DNA of 32,977 nt from Verrucomicrobiota bacterium (GTDB taxonomy: Bacteria > Verrucomicrobiota > Verrucomicrobiia > Limisphaerales > SIBE01). Both the position numbers and the translations under genes were made by a program. The stretch spans positions 1-32,977 of the forward strand of contig JACPRI010000290.1 in assembly GCA_016190065.1 (NCBI GenBank), read 5' to 3'. Below the pieces are notes generated by a model, which was not told the DNA's origin, did no database searches, and worked only from the letters and a program-made list of their open reading frames with translations. Every line of letters begins with the position of its first letter. The stretch's first letter is position 1. Shown here piece by piece: positions 28,565 to 32,977 of the stretch.

Positions 28565-29750
28565 AAGCCTTCGGCAACACGCATTCTCCACGCTGCTCAC
28601 GGCCTTCTCCATTGCGCTGGCCGGAGGATTGTTGATGTCTGTCTGGGCCGTTCGCGAACAATCGCACGCCGCGTTCACCGGCATGAGCGGTGGATTCGAC
28701 GCCGTCCTGGGCGCGCGCTCGGCCAAACTTCAATTGGTCCTCAACGCCATCTTTCACCTCGAAGAGTCCCCCGGCAATCTGGCGTGGCCGGATTACCTGG
28801 AGATTCAGGCAAATCCCAACGTGGCATTGGCCGTGCCGATTGCGATGGGGGACAATTATCGCGGCTACCGGCTGGTCGGGACCACGACCAATTTTTTCAC
28901 GAAGGCGGAATATGCGCCGGGCAAACGCTGCACGCCGCGCGCGCCCGGACGAATCTTCGATCCCGCGGCGCGTGAGGCGGTCGTCGGGAGCCTCGTGGCG
29001 CAAAAGCTCGGCCTGAAACGCGGCGATGTCATCCATCCTTTCCACGGCCTTCAGTTCGACGAGGAAAAGGAGCATTCGGAAACTTACTTGATCGTCGGCG
29101 TTCTGGAACCCACCAACACGCCGGCGGACCGCGTGATTTGGATTCCCTTGGAAGGACTCCAAAAAATGAGCGGACACGATCCCCAAGCGGCCTCAGACGT
29201 CAGCGCGGTGCTGATTCAACTCAAAGCGGGCAGCGCCGTGGCCGGACAACGCCTCAGCCTGTTCTACAACAAAGAAGGCAATCGGCTCACGTTCGCGTGG
29301 CCCATCGGGCAAATCATGGCACAACTCTTCGGAAAGATTGCCTGGTTTGATCGAGTGTTGGAACTCGTGGCGTATCTGGTCGCGCTCGTCGCCACGGGTT
29401 CGATCCTCGCCAGCATTTACAACTCGATGAACGAGCGACGCCGGGAGATCGCGATCCTTCGCGCGTTGGGCGCGCACCGGCGCACCGTGTTCTCGTCAAT
29501 CATTCTCGAAGCCGCGACGATTGCCGCGCTGGGCATGGTGATCGGATTTGCTTTTTACAGCGCGATCATGACGGCCGTGGCTTCCGTCGTGCGCGCGCAG
29601 ACGGGCATCGTGCTGGACCCGCTCGCGTTTCACGCCATCATGATCTGGGCGCCGCTGGGATTGATCGGGCTGAGCGCATTGTCCGGGATCGTCCCGGCCG
29701 TGAAAGCATATCGAACAGACGTCGCGGAGAATCTGGCGCCGATTTCATAG
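28539..29750 (+). CDS. FtsX-like ABC transporter permease
   Basis: Overlaps the ATPase gene by 26 bp; NSMNERRREIAILRALGAHRRTVFSSIILEAATIAALGMVIGF. Confidence 0.93.
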   Translation: MTLWWIIYKSLRQHAFSTLLTAFSIALAGGLLMSVWAVREQSHAAFTGMSGGFDAVLGARSAKLQLVLNAIFHLEESPGNLAWPDYLEIQANPNVALAVPIAMGDNYRGYRLVGTTTNFFTKAEYAPGKRCTPRAPGRIFDPAAREAVVGSLVAQKLGLKRGDVIHPFHGLQFDEEKEHSETYLIVGVLEPTNTPADRVIWIPLEGLQKMSGHDPQAASDVSAVLIQLKAGSAVAGQRLSLFYNKEGNRLTFAWPIGQIMAQLFGKIAWFDRVLELVAYLVALVATGSILASIYNSMNERRREIAILRALGAHRRTVFSSIILEAATIAALGMVIGFAFYSAIMTAVASVVRAQTGIVLDPLAFHAIMIWAPLGLIGLSALSGIVPAVKAYRTDVAENLAPIS

Positions 29751-29760
29751 AGTCCGGATA

Positions 29761-29909
29761 GGGGAGCACACGCGCCCTCGCTTGTCTCGACCGGCGCCTC
29801 GCCGGTCGAATCACGGGCAGACCAGCCGCCGAAAGGTGACTTGTTCCGGCGCACGACGGTGGTTGGCGAGGGCGCCAACCACGGCAGACGAGGCGCGCGT
29901 GCGCTCCCC
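29761..29909. repeat. Dispersed hairpin repeat, copy B (near-palindromic, two inner hairpins)
   Basis: TCGACCGGCG-CCT-CGCCGGTCGA (29787-29809) and GTGGTTGGCG-AGGG-CGCCAACCAC (29859-29882), flanked by GGGGAGCACACGCGCC / GGCGCGCGTGCGCTCCCC-like ends. Confidence 0.88.
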
Positions 29910-29990
29910 AACGCGCCTGTGCAATCTTGGTCTGCGATGGCGGTTGAAACAAGGGAACACTCAGGGTAAAAGACACCAGTCGATACGTTT

Positions 29991-30677
29991 ATGAGGGTTC
30001 GAGAAAAGAAGCTGAAACGGGCCGTGCTGGGATCGACCCTGGCTTGCGCCCTGGCCTGCATTTTTGCCGGGTGCTCCGCGTCGAGTCGTTCCTCTTCCGA
30101 GGACAACGCGCCGGCGGACATCCGAGGCGAACCGATCAATGCGCCCAAGTCGGAATCGACACCGTCCGTTGGCGCCGGAAACGGGCCGGTTCCAACGAAT
30201 TTCGTGCTGAGAGGAAGTGGGTCGTCCGAGCAAGCTTCGGACTCAGCCGTTGAGGAATTCGTTCCCGTGGCGTTCGACAAGCTGGCTTCCTTCACTTTCG
30301 TGATCCCGGATGACCGGCCTTCGACAAATCAGGTCGCGAGCCCTTCCAAATCCGAGGAGCAGATTCCTTCGGCCGTGAAGGCGCTCGACCAAACGAAAGT
30401 TGCGCTCAAAGGGTTCATGCTTCCGCTGCGCGTCGAAAGCGGACTCGTCACGGAGATGCTCATCATGCGCGATCAATCGATGTGTTGCTACGGCACCGTG
30501 CCGAAGATCAACGAATGGGTGAGCGTGAAAATGACGAGCAAAGGCGTGAAACCCATCATGGATCAACCCGTGACGATTTTCGGCAAACTGCGCGTCGGCG
30601 AAATGCGGGAGAATGGCTACCTCGTCGGCATCTACGCGATGGACGGTGAAAAGATGGCCGGGCCGGCGGATTTGTGA
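29991..30677 (+). CDS. DUF3299-domain lipoprotein
   Basis: Lipobox LACALACIFAGC; LKGFMLPLRVESGLVTEMLIMRDQSMCCYGTVPKINEWVSVKM. Confidence 0.85.
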   Translation: MRVREKKLKRAVLGSTLACALACIFAGCSASSRSSSEDNAPADIRGEPINAPKSESTPSVGAGNGPVPTNFVLRGSGSSEQASDSAVEEFVPVAFDKLASFTFVIPDDRPSTNQVASPSKSEEQIPSAVKALDQTKVALKGFMLPLRVESGLVTEMLIMRDQSMCCYGTVPKINEWVSVKMTSKGVKPIMDQPVTIFGKLRVGEMRENGYLVGIYAMDGEKMAGPADL

Positions 30678-30704
30678 ACTCTCAGTTCAGAGGAGACGCT
30701 AACT

Positions 30705-32879
30705 TCACCGCTTGACCGTAAAGGTGATATCTAATGGCTTTTGCGCCGTGGAACGCAGTGACCGGCCTGGGATTTGTGGAGTCACGCCGCCGTTGTCTTT
30801 TCGGTCCGGTCCAACGCTATAGATCATATAGCCGGGATTGAGCCGTTTGTAGCGAAGCGGTTTTCCGTCGAAGGGATCAAGCGGTGCCTGGTCCAAAAAC
30901 CCCGGCACCGTTTCATCAAGTGACTCCGGCATACGACCGTATTTCAGTCGAAATCGTTCCACGGCCAAGGAGGCTGAGGTATTTCGGAATACTGCGACTG
31001 CTTCTGCGTGATTCGTGATTGCTCTTGCAACAGCCGGCAAGAACATCGCTGATACGACGGGCCTGGACAAAAAAGTTTTGCGTGTGGCTTTGGCTTCCTC
31101 CACGCGTCGAGCAACTTCTTCAGCCAGCTTGAGCCTCTCCGGATAGGGGGAATTGGCCGCCTCACTGTACTTCTGCACCATGTTCAAAAAGAATAGACAA
31201 TCGTATTGAAGCCCCCCGAATCCACGAAGGACTCGCCAAGTCATGATGGATTCTGGATCAACGGAATCCTTGGCCTGTTCGATAACAGAAACGAAACCCT
31301 CGGCCGAATCAAGAAACAGGTTCAGACACATCGCGCGCTCTCCGGCGATTGCCCTCCGCATGCCCGCGGAATCCTCCAGATTCTCCAATGAGGACAACAG
31401 TCCCTTGATTTGGCCGTCTTCAAGTGCAGCCAGATTGAGAATCAACTCTAGCGTCGAGCAAGCAGTTCTTTTCATCGATAGCCGAACAAGTTGGGAAACC
31501 GAAAGCGGCTCTTGAGAAAGTGAGTCCGCAAGTCGCAGGATCGTGTGCACAGTCTCGATTGCTTCGATGTGCTGGCGATCCATAGCCAGGACCATGGCTC
31601 TCTGTCTGAGGAGCAAGGAACCTCGCTTCAAGGCCGTGAGGTGTGGAAGCGGAGTGTTGTAGCCGTCCGTGAGATCGATCGGATACCGAGCACGTCCTGG
31701 TTTGGAGCCTTCGTCGAGGATCTGCAGTGCGTCCCTGGCTGCCTTTAGACGGGTCCTGGTTTGCTCCAGGCTTTCCGCAACTAGGCGTCCCAGCTCAGGA
31801 GTCTGGCGTCTGCCTAGCTGGGGCAAAGCCTTTTCACCCAAAGAAGATTCTCGTTCAGACTCTTCGGACTTCTTCAACAAATATGGAAAGGCATTCGTAA
31901 GGACCGAGGTCGCATTCTCTTCTGGCGGCACATCCGGATACCACAAATCCAGCTCCAATAAATCCGTGGGAAGGCCTTGTGCTTGGATCTCGGCGATGCG
32001 GGCTTGTATTTGTTTTGAGAGCCCGTGATTGCGAAACAAAATACCCCCGCTGATGCCAAGCATGATTGCTGCGAGACTCAGACCCACCCATTTGAATGGA
32101 CGCCAGTTGAAGGCGGGTGGCGGAGAGGAAAGCTGAACCGAGGCATGGAACTGCCTGAAGATCGCGTAGCAGGCGCCACCATAGAAATACAGAGCCGTGA
32201 CTAAAAGAGGCGCTACTTCCATGACCTTTATGCCGCGTTCAAACCTGGACCACAGGATGGGAATGATCAGGCAAAGCATCGCCTTTCTACTCTTGCGGTA
32301 AATCCCGAACGCGAAACCGATCGTGATCGCTCCTCCGACAAACATTCCAAGGCTGAGATAATCCATGTCCTCCCAATCTGCCGACATCAGAACCAACCCG
32401 ATGCTCAGCGCGTAGGCGCCGAACAGCAATGCCGCCGTGCCACCAAAAGCAATTCGTCTGTCCCAAACACTCCAACGATCTTCCAGCGGTGTCGAGGCAG
32501 CAGCGCTGGCGCAAGCCGAACGCCGTGTCAACAAGGGCAACCAGTGCGGCCAGAACGCCCAGAGGCCAGTTCCGAGGGCCACGACAAGTAAGATGGAGTG
32601 GGTGATTTCCGGCGCATTGTCATTCAAAGCCTCGTCGATCGTTGTCCCCGATCCGATGAAGCCGAGCCCAAGAGCCACCACGCCGAGAACAACCCGCGGC
32701 CTCAACCGGATCGTGGTTATGCCTGATTCGAATAGGAGGATACTGGCTCCGGACAAAACTGCCGCGAGAGCGATTCGAGAGGCAGTCTGGTAGGTTGAGA
32801 AAATATATCCCTCGCGAAGGAAGACAAATCCGCTCAGCAAAAAAGCGGCTCCCAGGCCAAACAAAATGACACGAACCAC
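30705..32879 (-). CDS. Large multi-pass membrane protein with C-terminal pseudopilin-like segment; GTG start
   Basis: Several N-terminal hydrophobic segments; C-term VERFRLKYGRMPESLDETVPGFLDQAPLDPFDGKPLRYKRLNPGYMIYSVGPDRKDNGG. Confidence 0.75.
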   Translation of the reverse strand: MVRVILFGLGAAFLLSGFVFLREGYIFSTYQTASRIALAAVLSGASILLFESGITTIRLRPRVVLGVVALGLGFIGSGTTIDEALNDNAPEITHSILLVVALGTGLWAFWPHWLPLLTRRSACASAAASTPLEDRWSVWDRRIAFGGTAALLFGAYALSIGLVLMSADWEDMDYLSLGMFVGGAITIGFAFGIYRKSRKAMLCLIIPILWSRFERGIKVMEVAPLLVTALYFYGGACYAIFRQFHASVQLSSPPPAFNWRPFKWVGLSLAAIMLGISGGILFRNHGLSKQIQARIAEIQAQGLPTDLLELDLWYPDVPPEENATSVLTNAFPYLLKKSEESERESSLGEKALPQLGRRQTPELGRLVAESLEQTRTRLKAARDALQILDEGSKPGRARYPIDLTDGYNTPLPHLTALKRGSLLLRQRAMVLAMDRQHIEAIETVHTILRLADSLSQEPLSVSQLVRLSMKRTACSTLELILNLAALEDGQIKGLLSSLENLEDSAGMRRAIAGERAMCLNLFLDSAEGFVSVIEQAKDSVDPESIMTWRVLRGFGGLQYDCLFFLNMVQKYSEAANSPYPERLKLAEEVARRVEEAKATRKTFLSRPVVSAMFLPAVARAITNHAEAVAVFRNTSASLAVERFRLKYGRMPESLDETVPGFLDQAPLDPFDGKPLRYKRLNPGYMIYSVGPDRKDNGGVTPQIPGRSLRSTAQKPLDITFTVKR

Positions 32880-32937
32880 GTAATGCCTCAGTTATTCCCG
32901 GGAGGCGATCCTTTTGGGTGACGCCTTTTTTGCTTGC

Positions 32938-32969
32938 GTATTATGTATGTTATGTGACATACATAATAC
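32938..32969. promoter_or_regulatory. AT-rich perfect 13-bp inverted repeat, candidate operator
   Basis: GTATTATGTATGT-TATGTG-ACATACATAATAC. Confidence 0.6.
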
Positions 32970-32977
32970 ATGCCCGC

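Overview
This is a GC-rich chromosomal window, probably from Verrucomicrobiota (Pedosphaera/Limisphaerales-like). That placement is an inference from prepilin/H-X9-DG proteins, orphan ADOP-type permeases and the style of the dispersed repeats. About 20 CDSs are supported:
- two full-length ADOP (MacB/FtsX-like) permeases plus two truncated 5' remnants
- a DUF433/PIN-like toxin-antitoxin-type pair lodged against one remnant
- a kelch-repeat protein, a secreted SNase+HhH nuclease and a prepilin-like protein
- two DUF4252-like proteins, a metallophosphoesterase and a CehA/PHP-type protein
- a DUF1573+cytochrome c fusion, two GT2 glycosyltransferases and an M2 (ACE-like) peptidase
- a nitrilase/omega-amidase, a toroid+BNR-repeat exported protein, RsmD and type I GAPDH
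- a rhomboid-like protein, an ABC ATPase/FtsX permease/DUF3299 set, and a large membrane protein with a pseudopilin-like tail
No rRNA, tRNA, CRISPR, integrase or transposase was recognised. The most unusual content is intergenic. At least six families of dispersed palindromic or short-word repeats fill the gaps. Several have perfect stems whose sequences differ between copies while linkers or loops stay constant. One repeat appears to supply the start and N-terminus of a protein. No complete new defence or mobile system was found. The best system-level candidate is the ABC ATPase-permease-DUF3299 set, which may be a metal-linked exporter/importer. All calls are from reading the sequence; no database search was run.
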